From Letharia columbiana (Eukaryota; Ascomycota; Lecanoromycetes; Lecanorales; Parmeliaceae), in contig NW_023501043.1 in assembly GCF_014066305.1 (NCBI RefSeq), positions 248,001 to 312,000 of the forward strand: a stretch of DNA of 64,000 bases, in the 5' to 3' direction. Below are positions 23,801-35,633 of the stretch, in pieces. How positions within the stretch are numbered: the stretch's first letter is position 1; the number at the start of each line of letters is the position of its first letter. The notes under the pieces are model-generated. The model worked only from the letters and a program-made list of their open reading frames with translations, was not told the origin of the DNA and did no database searches. A program made the translations under genes and the position numbers.

Positions 23801-24021
23801 GTTTGACGTACAAACAACTCAACCAACTGGCTGCCCCTAGCTTGTCGCTGCTAACCTCCAGGGTGGTGACCTGGGGGGTGGGGTGATATAAGGGCTCTCG
23901 AATCCGTCCTTTGGTGACAAGTGTTTGACGCACAAACATCGTCAATTCGAAGGAACTGCCTCGTAAAACCGGTGGGCGAGGTCTATTGCCGTTGCTGTTG
24001 GATGTTGTTTGACGTACAAAC
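23801..24021. repeat. Three copies of a 15-bp inverted-repeat element
   Basis: GTTTGACGTACAAAC occurs at 23801-23815 and 24007-24021, and GTTTGACGCACAAAC at 23923-23937. Arms GTTTG and CAAAC flank a 5-bp centre that includes ACGT. The copies lie 122 and 84 bp apart, just beyond the 3' end of the coiled-coil gene. Confidence 0.6.
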
Positions 24022-24130
24022 CATCCAGGGCCAATAGACTGTCTCGTAGTTTCGGTTGTGAACCTCCATTTGGTGGTGGGGGGGTGAGGTGGATTCGAGA
24101 GGGGTGTGCGAGCGTGTGCTCGTGGCATGA

Positions 24131-27100
24131 TTAGTCGAGGTCGATGTGGAAGGTGTCCGGCTCCTCGGTCTGGGGCCGGCCTTGCTGCTCGGGCGCATTT
24201 TGCTGTATGCCTTGCATTGAGGCTGCGGCTTCTGCGGCTTGCTCTTCGTAATTCTGCTCTGTCATGTCGAGAGCTCGTACCGTGGAAGACGGCTTGGTGT
24301 CTGAGGAGTCTTCGTTAGTCAGTGCTGAATTAAGGACTGGTAGAGGTTTGGATGCCATACCGTTTCTGTTGTCCGTGGGAGTATGAGCGTGGAGATCGAT
24401 GTTCAGATCGTCGTCTCGGTCTTCGGGGTACAAGGCGCTCTCCCAGATCGCTTCGTCTGGAGAAGCTTGTCAGTGTGTATGCGCGGGGCGGAAAGGGTTG
24501 GCTATCTTACCATCGTCCTCGTCATCCGAAACGGTATGGGCCAGGAACCCATCGTCCAGCTCGGAATCTGAAACCTGGCCCTCGAACTCATAGACTTCGT
24601 CTTCTTCCAGGGGTGGAAGTCCTGGTAGAGCCGAGTCCTTGTCCGCCATAGCTGCTCCCAACAGCGACAGCCCTTTGAAGACTCGCTTATGGTTCGGCTG
24701 TGCTGGGGCTGGGGTGACGACGACTAAGCACAGTGTTAGTCGTTCCGGATAACCGTGTGAATTTGCGGACATGTGGTAGAATACCTGATGCTACGTCCCT
24801 AGGCACGCTGAAGGAGAAACCAGTGGGTCCTCCAGCGGTGGACGCGGCTGCTTCTTGTGCTGGAGCGGCCTTGTCATACTCATGAACCAGTCTCTCCTTT
24901 CGCTCCGAGGATGTCAGGTTAGATGTTGGCATCGGACCTGGAATCTTCGTGGGCTTAGGGTCATGGTTGTGCCCAGCCTGCGATGAATCTCCTGACCAAA
25001 GCGCTGGAGGGGTATATATAGGGCTACGTCGCTGGATGGGGGATGATGTTGGGCCTAGCAATTGGGGGCTGACGTGAGGCTGGTTATTGCTCTGTTGTTG
25101 CGAGGCAGTAGCTTCCCCGAGACGGTCTGCAGATGGCAAGTTAACCTGAGACACCGCCTTAGTCTCATTTTCGTCTTCATCAGCTTCTGGAGACGACGAA
25201 CCTCGTGGATGAGAGAGACCAAAAGGAGAGCCCGTTGGTCTCAAATCCTTCTTCCTGGTATCAGGTCGCTTGGTCGATTCATCTGGAGAACCAGCATCCA
25301 GATTGCCCTTGCGTTTCAAGGGGTTGTCCGAGTTTGGGTCGCTAGGCATGGGGCCATATTGCATTCCCGTTTGCAAGGACCGCCCGAATCTATGCGGGGG
25401 GGGGAGACCTATTGGGCGAGAAGAAGGCTTTCGCGGTCGATTGAAGACATTGATGTCCTCATCTTCGTCACTCTCTGGTTCAGAATCGGAGCCTTCCATG
25501 TCCCAACGAGCCATCTCATCCCCTCGATCTTTGAACAGTTGTATGAGCAGTTCCTTCGTGTCCGGCGGGGAGCTTCTCTTGATGATGTGGTTCAGCTCCA
25601 TATATTTTGCGTTGACACCGGCACATTGTTTGGTCAACACTTGACGATTCTTGGCATGCAACTTCTTGATATCTTCCTTCATGACCTCTCCGTCTAGGAG
25701 CACTGTCAGATATTGCATCTGGTTGGGCTCCCTGGCTGGATCTTTCAGCAGGGACTTGAGGGTATCGATCCGGTCGTTGGCATTGATGAGCTGGCGTAGC
25801 ACGACTCGTGTCTCCTCACAATAATGACGCTTGAGGGACTCCAGAATTAGCGCGCGAGCACGGATCAGGTCCTTCTCCGTGGCTTTGGCCTCTACAGCCT
25901 TCCAATCGTCCTGGTAATTGGATCTCGTCGCGGCGGCGAGAGCATCATTCAATTGCTTGATCCGTCCGTCCTGACTCGCCTTGCCTTTCTTGTATTTCTC
26001 GACTTCTGCCTCGGCTGCCTGCGCTCGGTCGTGCTCCTCTTGGACTTTCCCTTCGGCCTCGTTGGCCCGTGTCTCCGCCGCTACTGCTCGGTCGTACTGC
26101 TTCGTGGCACCATCATAGGCCGTACTAGCCATTTCCCGGGCTTCTCTCAGCTCGCCATCAGGATTGTTGACCTTATTTTCAGCCTGTATCGCTCGTTGGA
26201 CGCTTCTGTTGAGCTGCTCCTGAAGGGCGTGCACCCTCCCAACAGCTGCGTTCTCCACTGCGACGTTAAAGTTGGCTTCTGCGGCTTTAAGGTCGGCTTG
26301 CCATCCAGCTTCTCGGTGCTTCCATCGCTCTTCTCCCTCGGCAACCTCTTGCCGGACTGCGTTTGCGATCAAATCCCGAGCCTCGCGCTCGCAATTGGCA
26401 ACCGCTTTTTCGTGCCCTTGCTGGAACAAAGGCTCGTCTTCCGGGTTGAGCGCCCGCGCTGATTTCCGCTGCTTGAGAGCATTAAGCTTTGCGAGGAGCT
26501 CTTGCTTCTCCGATTCCAGCTTGTTGGCTCGGGCTTCACTCGCCGAGTCGGAGCGCTGGAGACCTTTATTGGCCTCTGCGAGCGTCTGGACCTCAGCAAA
26601 CAGCTCGTTCTCTCGAGTCGTGGGCGCATTCTGCTGGTCAGGATCCGGCAGATTGTGGCCAGCGGCCTCCGCGCTCTGGTCGCTGGGTGCATTCTCCGAC
26701 ATCGCCAGTAGATATCCAGATTGAAACGCACCCGAGGCCTCCTTGTTAGCCAACTCTAACTGTAGACGAAGGTTGCTGATCTCCGTCGTTGAGTCTTGGT
26801 TGGAAACATTTCCGGCGGCTGTGACCTCTGCACCGCTTTCCTTGCTCTCCTCTGCTTCTTGCAGCTTCTGCTCAAGTTCGGTCACCGTCGTAGCCGTCTC
26901 GGCAGCGCACCTCTCCGCGTCCCACACTCTCTCCTCCGCATCGAATACCTTTTTATTTATAGCCAGAGCTTCCCTCTCGAAGTTGGCAATGTTGTCGTTG
27001 GCTAGCTGAAGACCGCGCGTTGCTGTGTCTAACAGGGTCTCGGAATGCCGTCGTGCTTCAACTCCGTTGTCAGCCATGGTTTGGAGCTCTTGAGTTCTCG

Positions 27101-28250
27101 CCCTCTCGGCTTGAAGTTCGGTATTCAGACGGCCTTGAGTGTTGATGGCGTCACTCAGTTCTCCGACCACACCGTCAAGTTGATCCCTGACAACGTCATG
27201 CTGTCTTTGGGAGATTGCCATCTTAACTGCGCTCTCTGCGGCCAAGGTCCGCTCTTTGAGCGCCGCCTCTCTCGTCCCGGCCGATTCTTTGTTTCTCTCT
27301 GCCTCTTCAAGGCACAGGCGGAGTTCTCTCTCCAGCCTTTCACTTCGAGTACTGAGTCTCGTGGTCTCGAGAGACAACTTAGAGATCTTCTTGTCCTTCG
27401 CCGCAAGCTGCCCACTCTCTTGACGAGCCACTGCCTCTTGAAGCTCTTCCTTCTTGCGCTCTAGCTTCCTCGAGACACGGTTGAAGTCAAGTGTCAGGTC
27501 GTTGGCCATCGCAACGACGTCCGTTCTAGACGGATACAGGCCTTGAGGGTCCAGAGTAGCGCGTAGGTTCCCCATCAAACGGCTACTTCTTTGGTCGAGA
27601 GTCACGATAGTATCGCTTTTTCCGCTGACGGCTTTGGCAAGCATGGCAATTTCCGCATCTTTCCCTGCCGATTCCGCTCGGAGATCAGCCAAAGCTTGGT
27701 CATTTGTTGGTGGGAGTGGAGTGTTGTCGGGGATTTCTCCCGGTGATGGCCGTGATTCTTGGGTATCAAACCACTCGTCCTCGTCATCTTCTCCTGCTGA
27801 TGTAGTTTGTGATGGTGTGGATCGATGCGTTCCATCGGTTGGATCCCCGTTGGTAACCTCTTCTTCTGGGGTTGTATCCCCGCTAATGACGTGTCTGGGC
27901 GCTCGAAAGAGTCGGTGAATGGACGTGCCAGTCCAAGTGACCAGTCGCTTGATGATCCTAAGTGAGGGTAGCAGGCCGTTGGTAAGCATCCATATGGCGG
28001 CCACGTTTATGAGCTCGTCGCCAAGGACGGCTAGTGCTGTAGTGAAGAGTGAAATGAGAAGGGACAAGAAGCCGGTGGTAGGAGGTGTTGTGACGGGCGA
28101 GACCATGATGCTGTGGATGTTGTTGTCCTCGATGGTGTCGATGATGTAGCCTGTGTTTGCTACTGGGGTGGCTATCTTCTCGACCTTCGGAAGGATTACA
28201 GCCATGCATAGCAGGCCGAACATCTCTCTAAGCGGTCCGCGGTGAGCCAT
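24131..28250 (-). CDS. Large membrane-anchored coiled-coil protein, 1314 aa (function unknown)
   Basis: Four exons join in frame: 28250-24785, 24723-24511, 24456-24361 and 24300-24131. Introns are 61, 54 and 60 bp with good donors and GACTAAC branch sites in two. The third intron is a multiple of three, so it can be misread as coding. The N-terminus has one hydrophobic stretch near residue 10 (FGLLCMAVILP) and a longer one at about residues 60-95 (GFLSLLISLFTTALAVLG). After an acidic/Ser segment, residues about 180-830 form a long Glu/Ala/Lys-rich coiled coil with heptad character. The C-terminus is disordered, with Pro/Ser and acidic patches. There is no enzyme motif. An organelle or nuclear-envelope tether, or a septal structural protein, would fit, but this is speculation. 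The next gene upstream (29733-32242) has a loosely similar plan. Confidence 0.8.
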
Positions 28251-28824
28251 GACGGTCGGTAGCGGTGGTGACGTGCCTCGAAAGACGCGTGAGGTTGGGG
28301 TGATGTGATGATGAGGATGTAGCTGTTTGAAGGATGCAGGGCCCTGTAGGATGATGCAGGAGGTGTTTGTGATACCGTAAAGGTGTATGGTGATGATGTT
28401 GTGGATGAGGAGTGTGGTTGTGGAAATGTGAAAGTTGTTGTGAGTCGGTGTGGTTTTGTGCGAAGTTCATCACAGTGAGTGTTTACGCGAAAAATCTGAG
28501 TCACCAGTGATGTGAATACCATCAACACTGGCGAAAAACTTGCCAACCCCGCACGAAAATTTCAAACGCGGATGGTTTCCGAAAGGCCGAATGGCCGAGC
28601 GAGAGTTCTGGCTGGAGCTGCCGCTGCTGTGGGTGAATGGTCGGGGTTGATGCCCGAGAGTTGGCTTGTTTACTGGCTCGAGGAAAGGTGAGTTGGGCTA
28701 TGTTGGAGGATTTTCTACCATTGGTATTTAGTCACAAGAAAGGTAGATGAATGGGTCCCGGCTTGGACAAGACAAAGGAGGCTTGATTTGGACGATGGGC
28801 TTTGTTGTATGTTCATGGGTCCTT

Positions 28825-28858
28825 CAATGTCAGAGGTCCAGCAATGTCAGAGGTCCAG
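28825..28858. repeat. 17-bp perfect tandem duplication
   Basis: CAATGTCAGAGGTCCAG occurs twice head to tail (28825-28841, 28842-28858), followed by CAATAG. This is a simple local duplication. Confidence 0.85.
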
Positions 28859-29257
28859 CAATAGTCGCTCCAGACCTCATATGCTGTCGAGGCAGATCTA
28901 CGGTCACACAAATTCAGTTGACATGCTCGATGAATTAAGGCTCCTAGTAGAGTAGATGGGATTACACGTTGTCTAGAATACATGAGATTACAGGTCCCCA
29001 GTATTACTGTTGCCGTTGAAAGAATTACGACAAAGGCGAAGAAAGAGCCCTTATCCCTAACCACCTGATGCTTTCTGGCAGAATAAAGACCACCGCTCTT
29101 TCACCAACAATGCGTAGCCAGGATCACCACTACTTCACCCTGATTCACCTCTTTTATGAAAAATTGCCAAACAATCGAACACCTGAACATCCCCCTTTCC
29201 ATAAGAGCATCTGCCTGATCTTTGTGAAAACATGCCGCATTCTCTAAATGGCCCTGT

Positions 29258-29342
29258 GCAACTCACTGCACTACCCTCTCATATCCCAACGATCTCTGAC
29301 CGGCCCCGTACAGCTCACTGCACTACCCTTTCATATCCTACC
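29258..29342. repeat. Imperfect 52-bp tandem duplication
   Basis: CTCACTGCACTACCCT recurs at 29262 and 29314, each followed by (C/T)TCATATCC. The period is 52 bp, with diverged sequence between the two cores. Confidence 0.6.
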
Positions 29343-29505
29343 AATATCATCCACCCCTGCCCATTCCATCATCAACTTGGAGATCCCATTCCATTTCTTT
29401 TGCAATTCTAATCCAGCTTCCAACGTTCATCCATCATTCAACCCTTCTCAGCAAAATTATCGTCGGTGGTACGATCAAAAATAATAGTAACCCCAAACCG
29501 CGTCC

Positions 29506-29522
29506 GTTGGCGGTACGCCAAC
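29506..29522. repeat. 17-bp palindrome centred on GTA
   Basis: GTTGGCGGTACGCCAAC has perfect 7-bp arms around GTA. It lies beyond the 3' end of the gene at 29733-32242 and resembles in layout the GTTTG...CAAAC elements beyond the 24131-28250 gene. Confidence 0.7.
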
Positions 29523-29732
29523 AGACTATCTCTAGCTGTCATTGCTAACCTCCAATTGCGAAACTGGGGGGTGAGGCGATTTGGGGGTGCGGTATCATAC
29601 GATACCAGCATTTGGTAGACGCGATGGTGACGTCGAAGCGGTAGTGTTAAGGTCCAGAGTTTTCAGCGCAAAGATTGCTCAACGAGAGGTTGTTGCCCGC
29701 CTGCCCTCTTCCTCGACGAGCTACATTCTCGG

Positions 29733-32242
29733 TTATCGGGGTTGCTCGGCTTCCTCAGCTCTCTTAGCTTTGGCGCGCTTGCGTTCAAGCACGCGCTTCT
29801 GGGTTTTTGTCATGGGAGCGCCTCCTCTGAGACTGGCGTCCAAGTTTGCAACCTGCGCTGTCAGTATTGCAGCCCCATTTTCAAAGCGCCGGATGCGATC
29901 CGCACGCCACACGACCAACTCTACCTCATGGAACCGTCTTGCGATCGCTGCATCGCTAGTTTCCTCAGTGATGCTAGTGGAAGCAGGTGGTGCGATAGGC
30001 TCTGCGCAGATATCTTCGGAGGGTTTCGCATAGGGATCTTCGGGAGTTCCGTAGCCATCTTTCAGGTACGCGATCTGCCATTCATGCCATTGGAGCTCAT
30101 CCTTGGCATTGAGTAGCTCATGCTCTTGCTCTTGGACTTCGAGAGCTCTTGCAAGTAATGCGTCTCCAGTGTCCTCAGTGGTGCTAGCAGGAGGCAAGTC
30201 AGGCTCCGCAAGGTGGTCTGTACAGAAGGTTAGCTGGCGCGACGTTCTTGATGCAGAAAAGACCCACCATTTTGTGCATCACGTTCTTCTGAAGGGCTCG
30301 AAGGACGATCGGTTGGCCCATGATCATCCTGTTCACTGGCATCTTCGATGTCTGTATCCTCTTCTATTTCATCGTCCTTGGGGTCCACATCCAAACTTTG
30401 CGAGCCATCGTGATGAATCTCCTCACTGGTTTCTTTGATACCACTCTTGCTCTTTACTTCGGTCTCATCGAAAGACATATCATCATAACTTTGTGCGACA
30501 ACGTGATGGTTCTGTTCGCTAGCATCCTTGATGCCGCTTTTTTTGCTTGCTTCGTCCTCGTTGGGGAGCTCCTCATTATCATCTTGTAAGACATTGTAAG
30601 GCTCCTCCACACTGGCATCGTTGATACCGCTTTCCCCTTCCCTCTCGTCCACATTGCGATCTTTGCCTTTAGAAACGTGTCTCGCTTCCTGCTCTGCACT
30701 TTTCTCGGCGATCGATTCCAGAAATTTCTGCCAGTGCGGTTCAGAATTCAGATCGGCATCAGGGCGGCCTTGAAAAGGCGCCGAAGATACAGAAAACTTC
30801 ATGCTTAGGGCAATGGGCCCGTCAAGTGGTGAAAGTATGAACTTGTCATCCTTAGGAGAGTACTTGTCCCATGGGTACATACCCTGGCTATCATCGGGAA
30901 GTGCCAGTTTTCCACGTGAATTGTACAGACAGAGCGACCTTACCAGCTCCTCGTTCTCCGCATACGCTCTCTCTCGGTGCTCGTGCAGTAGACGAAGAGA
31001 CTCGATTAGGTCATTTTGGCCGTCTATGACTGCGAGGTATCGGGTATTGCGCCCTTCGGGCCTTGACTCTTCAACAGCCATGGCGTAGGTAAATGAGTAC
31101 AAAACACTCTTGAATATGCTAGTGATGTCTTCTCGCAGGCCTTCATTGATACCGACTTTGCCTAATCGACGTCGGAGTTCCACTTCAGCGTTCCGCAATG
31201 AAGGGCCAAAGCTGGGCTCGATGTTGGCTGTTGCAAACACATCCTGCTCGTAGGTCGCATTCAGCTTGTCTTCGTGAACCCTCCGCAATCTTCTGAATTC
31301 CTGATTTGCTATCCGATTTAGATGAGTCTTCTCCTTCGCCAAGGTCTCTTTGATATGTGTGTTGGCCATGTCGAATACTCTCCGCTTCTCGAGATCGGCC
31401 TGCACATTGGAAGGTCCCTTGACAACCTCGGGTTGCCGCGCTTCTCCTTCTTCAGACATAATCTTCAATGTGCAGGCATTGCCATACTGGGCCACCAAAA
31501 GTCTGTGCATTGCCGACATCATGGTGGCCGGATCTTGATGGCGCTCAAGGATGATCCCCGTAAACATTTCTGCGAGAGCGTTCTGGGTAGCATTGGTCCC
31601 TGTCGCAAGTTGAGCGTTTGCTTTTGACGTTACAGCCTTGCCAATGCCTTTGACACCTGTCCAGTTGAACTTCCCGAAATTCAGCCAATGCCGAAAGAAG
31701 TTTACCGTAGCCGTGGCAGAGATGACCCAAGGGATCCGGTAAGCGATGCGGCAAGCGATCCCCCAAGCTTGCCATAAAGTGGCTCGTGAGGACGGGACGC
31801 TCGTGGAGCACACGATTTTGATGATGTAGCGAAAAAGGTTTTGCCACCAGATGAGAAGAAGATCGAGCTTCGAAGCTCCTGGTGGAGGAATAACGTGGGC
31901 TAAAAACGGGGTTAATGCTGGTGCATCAGTCGTGGATGCGGGAAAGAGGACGGCGTGAGGTGTTGGAACAGTGGTAGGAGTTGATTTGAGATGGAGATTG
32001 AAGGGCGCTGCGTACGAAATGTGAAGAGGCAGCGTCGGAGTCGGTGCGTCGTGCAGAAGCTGCTGAACGTCGATCGGCCCACCATAATAGTCCAGAGGAG
32101 GTAGGGGCGGATGTACACGTCCGCTGTAGTAGTCGTTGGGAAAGCCCACGACACTGACAGCTGTCATACCCAGTCCGAAGACGAATAGAGCTACCACTGC
32201 TCTTAGCACCATTGCCATATGGGCAGCTGGGATGGGAGGCAT
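29733..32242 (-). CDS. Membrane protein with acidic repeat domain, 819 aa (function unknown)
   Basis: Exons 32242-30268 and 30217-29733 join across a 50-bp GT-AG intron containing GCTAAC, giving DAQNG-type sequence into DHLAEPDLPP. The N-terminal hydrophobic segment (residues about 8-33) looks like a signal or anchor. A Pro-rich region follows, then hydrophobic stretches at about residues 145-195 (LDLLLIWWQNLFRYIIKIV and the following IPWVISATA). The central part is helical and charged. Between residues about 540 and 645 there are four imperfect copies of a module of about 30 residues, built on SGI(K/N)(D/E)(A/T)SE followed by acidic sequence. The C-terminal tail is helical and ends in a basic KRVLERKRAKAKR cluster that resembles a nuclear localisation or nucleic-acid-binding segment. 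I do not recognise the family. Confidence 0.75.
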
Positions 32243-32827
32243 TGCTGCGTGGTTGCCTTTTGACTGTGGTGTAGGTGACGAGGGCGAAAGAGGAGACCGT
32301 GCTGATTCTTGTAAGAAGCGCGACCAGGAAGCGTGCTTGATCAGTCGTGGCGTCTGTGAGGACGGCGTAGAGCTTTGTTGGTGCGAAGAGGTAGCAAAAA
32401 TGATCGATGCAATGCAAGATGGAACGGCTGTTCGTTGTGGACGTGAGTTGGTGTAGTTGACAGAAAGGGTGGTGGGAAGATGATGTAAGAGGTGTTTAAG
32501 AAAATGAGGAGGTTGGTGTTTTCAAAAATCATCAACACAGCAAAAGAACTTCGGTCTTCAAACTTTTCGGCCGAAGAAGTACCGGCTTTATTACGGACAT
32601 AGTGATGCATCATGGAGACAAAGGTCTCTGAAAGACGAGCAGATTCTGCGACCCTGTCTTGTAGGTTCGCTGCGACGTCAAAGAAATGCTTCTCCCAGAA
32701 ACGGTCCAACATCCTCCATGCGTTTCCTCACTTGCTTTGAAACAGCTGCGAGCTATTCTCTGTCCCAATAGAACGAGAGTTTCGTCGCACAGCTATGCAT
32801 CTGTACCCAAACAGGTCTCTCAGTCCA
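32243..32827. other. Intergenic, upstream of the membrane-protein gene
   Basis: About 585 bp with no supported gene. It must carry the leader and promoter of the 819-aa protein gene. Confidence 0.3.
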
Positions 32828-33778
32828 TCACCGCTTCTCCAATCTCGCCGCAGCCGCTGGAAACAGAGAAAGCACGTTTCGACCTATTGCATCACGCTGA
32901 CTTCTCGACAGACCCTCATACTCAAGCACCGCCTTCTTATTCGCTTCCATAGTCGACTCCGTCGAGCACGGTACACCACAGTCTGCGCCATACACCAAGT
33001 GATCTGGAGGGACCATATGCAACGCTGGTGCCATACCCGTAGGAGCAGTTGCCGCCGTGTCAAGATACAACCTCGCGAGCTGCTCCTCGATCTCCGCTTG
33101 AGTGATTTTGTTTGGGTTGGGTACCCAGGTCTCGGTGCCGAGAAGCTTCAGACGACCGGAGAGCACTGGCAACGCGCCGCCGGAGTGAGCCAGGATGAAG
33201 GCGACGTTGGGAAACTTCCGAAAAATGCCGGCGTACAGCATGTCCACGACTGTCCGAGTAGTTTCGAAGGCTACTTCGATCAAGGGGCTTGGGCGGCCCA
33301 TTGAGGCTGGAGCATAGGCGTCTGGGTGGACGAAGACAGCGGCGTGCCGGCGGTTGAGCTCGGCCCAGACGGGATCAAGGCTGGAGTCTCCGAGGAAGAC
33401 TCCGTTATAATTGCAAGTGACGGCGAAGCCATCCGCGTCGAGTTCGTGAGTGGCTCGATCAATTTCAGCCAGGGCAGCTTCAGGACTGTCCGTTGGAAGA
33501 GCCGCAAGCAAGCCAAAACGCTTGGGATGCTTCCTCACGAGAGACGCAGCGTAATCGTTGGACTCTTTCAGAGCGTCAAGCTGCTTGGGCAGGTTGCTAA
33601 GCATTTGCATGGCGATGCCGGCCTTGTCCAGGTATGCTAGAGTGCTCTCTGGTGTCCATTCGAAGGGTTCAGGTACCAAAAACTTTTCCCCTCGCATTGC
33701 ATGCCATCTCTTTTCTCGATCTTCGGACGAGGTGGGAGGAGTGAAATGTCCATGGATGTCAATCCAGTCGTTTGCCAT
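32828..33778 (-). CDS. Amidohydrolase-2 family decarboxylase (ACMSD / 6-methylsalicylate decarboxylase type)
   Basis: A single-exon 316-aa TIM-barrel enzyme of the ACMSD subgroup, in which a divalent metal helps non-oxidative decarboxylation of aromatic or dienoic acids. Visible features are the N-terminal metal motif IDIHGHF (His-x-His), LPKQLDAL, PKRFGLLAALPTDSPE, the FVHPDAY segment, the metal-ligand LAHSGG and the late Asp of YGADCG. The pairing of HGHF, AALP and ILAHSGG is characteristic of fungal 6-MSA and resorcylate decarboxylase relatives. There is no signal peptide, so it is probably cytosolic. No polyketide synthase lies in the window, so a catabolic role on aromatic acids is as likely as a biosynthetic one. 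The frame is intact. Confidence 0.88.
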   Translation of the reverse strand: MANDWIDIHGHFTPPTSSEDREKRWHAMRGEKFLVPEPFEWTPESTLAYLDKAGIAMQMLSNLPKQLDALKESNDYAASLVRKHPKRFGLLAALPTDSPEAALAEIDRATHELDADGFAVTCNYNGVFLGDSSLDPVWAELNRRHAAVFVHPDAYAPASMGRPSPLIEVAFETTRTVVDMLYAGIFRKFPNVAFILAHSGGALPVLSGRLKLLGTETWVPNPNKITQAEIEEQLARLYLDTAATAPTGMAPALHMVPPDHLVYGADCGVPCSTESTMEANKKAVLEYEGLSRSQRDAIGRNVLSLFPAAAARLEKR

Positions 33779-35633
33779 TGTGTCTCTCCTTTTCCCTAAC
33801 GCTATGGACTTTCCGCTTGCTTTGTGGGTCTATTCCAAGGTCTTTACTGGGAACCATGCGGCGTCATTCGAGAAATTAGACTAGTTCGTATTATGCATAC
33901 TTTAGGGTTAGGGCTACGAGTAGGGATACCTTAGCGGGCGTGGCAAAATTCCAACTGCAATTCGTACTTACATAGCTACATTGTTTGTGCATGCAATAAA
34001 TCAAGTCCCCTAACTGTCATGATGCCTCTATTATTCGTGCTTAGAGGTTTTGACTCGACCGTGGCGAAAGGGACATTACGAGTAGTGAGCAAGCATCTTA
34101 CGTCATGAAGAAGATGGAAAGTCAAAGACGAATGCATAAGGTAGGGTAAACCCATTATTACTACACAATAGGGCCTGTTTGAGTAATGACTCCTGAGTGA
34201 CCTGGGCTCTGGGGTCTAGCAAGGCTCATAAGTGGTGATCTCGATGATGTGTCCTGAGAACGGCTTAGAGAGTAGGGGTGCTTGGGGCACATGGCAATAA
34301 TAGAGACACGGGTGTCAAGGTTCGGCCTTCCAATGGTATACTCAGCGAGAGCAAAGATGACTTCCTGGACTCGGCTTCTTCTGTAGCTTTTTTGCGGGTG
34401 AAGTGCAAGCATTCTTACTCTACAATCCTCATAACTGACCGGGGCAACAGAGTCCGTTGACAGCTTCTCCGCTACTCGTATTGCATCGTTGAGAGCAATC
34501 TTCTCCGCGCCTCGGGGCCTTAGATTTACACGTAGAGATTCCCGTCGTTAATCCCGAACATGCTAATCCTAGCTCCCGCTGCCGTGTTTCCAAATGAGGT
34601 CATTGCATCCGCTGAGATGCTTCAACACTGCAGGTCACTCCTACGGGTACTTGGGGAGCAGTCCGTTGTGCTTGTTATTCCTCTCAGCAAAAGAGGATGC
34701 TAAGTAATGAAGAACAGTCCCAAGTATCTAACCTTCTAAGACTTACAAACATAATCATTCCCGAGTTTGGATGGACATTTGGAATTGAATGGATCTTGAA
34801 GCAATATGTGGCTCCGACTCAGTCGCAGATCGCTGATAGATGTGAGGACGTATCCTTGGCCATGAACGTTCTTGTGCGTCAGGTCATCTTTGTACACATC
34901 AAAAATCATGCTATCAATGCCGGGCAGAACTGGGCACCAACCATCAACCCCGCGGCGCAGCACCCACGTCTCATAGGCCACCCTAACCAATCGGTATCAA
35001 CAGTTAGAAGTCATGAACTCCCCGTCTTCCCCTCCCCTCCCCTCTTTTTCCCCGACGTCACCCCACAATTTCTTGCCCTTGGCGCTAGCAGTCAGCGGCA
35101 GCAGCGTTCGGGGCCTAGTGGTAGGAAAGAGGTCCACGCTTGACTACGAATGCATTTGTTGACACCGCTGTCCGGGCAGGCGGGTTTCGTTGGGGCTTAT
35201 CGGGAGCGAATCTGGAGTTTCTGGGGAACGCTGATGGAAGAGGGAAGGGTTGTCGAGGTAGGGGCGCGTGCTTTTGGGGCATTTTGTGGGGAGGTAGGAA
35301 GTGGAGTGGCTGTTGCGAGGGTGAGGAGCGCGATGGAGGGGAGGCAATGGAGTCGCATGACTTTAGTGATGTGTTTAAGTGTGTATGATATTTTGTAGTG
35401 GTGATTTTTGTGCGGTGAGGAAGGGGTCGAGTGGATTTTTCAATGGGAACGTCGAAAGAACATCTTAATAATAATAGCTACATCACTGGAGGTAAACATC
35501 TTCACGATCTTTCCAAATGTTTGCTCGTTCACTCGTCCTTCTCTGAAATCATCTACCATAGCATACATACATCAATACAACAAAACCATGCCATCTATGA
35601 GTGCGCAGAAGTAATCACAGCCCTTTCTCCTCT
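33779..35633. other. Intergenic, 1.85 kb, no supported gene
   Basis: Several short frames on both strands have no recognisable domain. I see no repeat or transposon remnant. Confidence 0.35.

Larger units (their letters stand above)
22827..24130. other. Intergenic, 1.3 kb, with two repeat families
   Basis: No gene model is supported. The 3' half (about 23515-24021) holds a set of CGATCC-centred repeats and three copies of a 15-bp inverted-repeat element, listed separately. Confidence 0.4.
28251..29732. other. Intergenic, 1.5 kb, with two short tandem duplications
   Basis: No supported gene; short frames here lack ATG starts or domains. It contains the 17-bp and 52-bp duplications and the GTAC-centred palindrome listed separately. 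Confidence 0.4.

Noticed and set aside
25062..27918. Long plus-strand frames opposite the coiled-coil gene
   Set aside because: Antisense shadows; Leu/Arg/Ser-rich composition expected from the complement of Glu/Ala-rich coiled-coil codons.
28813..29064. Minus-strand frame with a signal-like hydrophobic start
   Set aside because: The apparent first Met is a GTG codon and no ATG gives the hydrophobic leader; there is no domain.
34161..34412. Minus-strand 83-codon frame with an ATG
   Set aside because: No domain, no neighbouring exon that extends it, and surrounding frames are closed; treated as chance.
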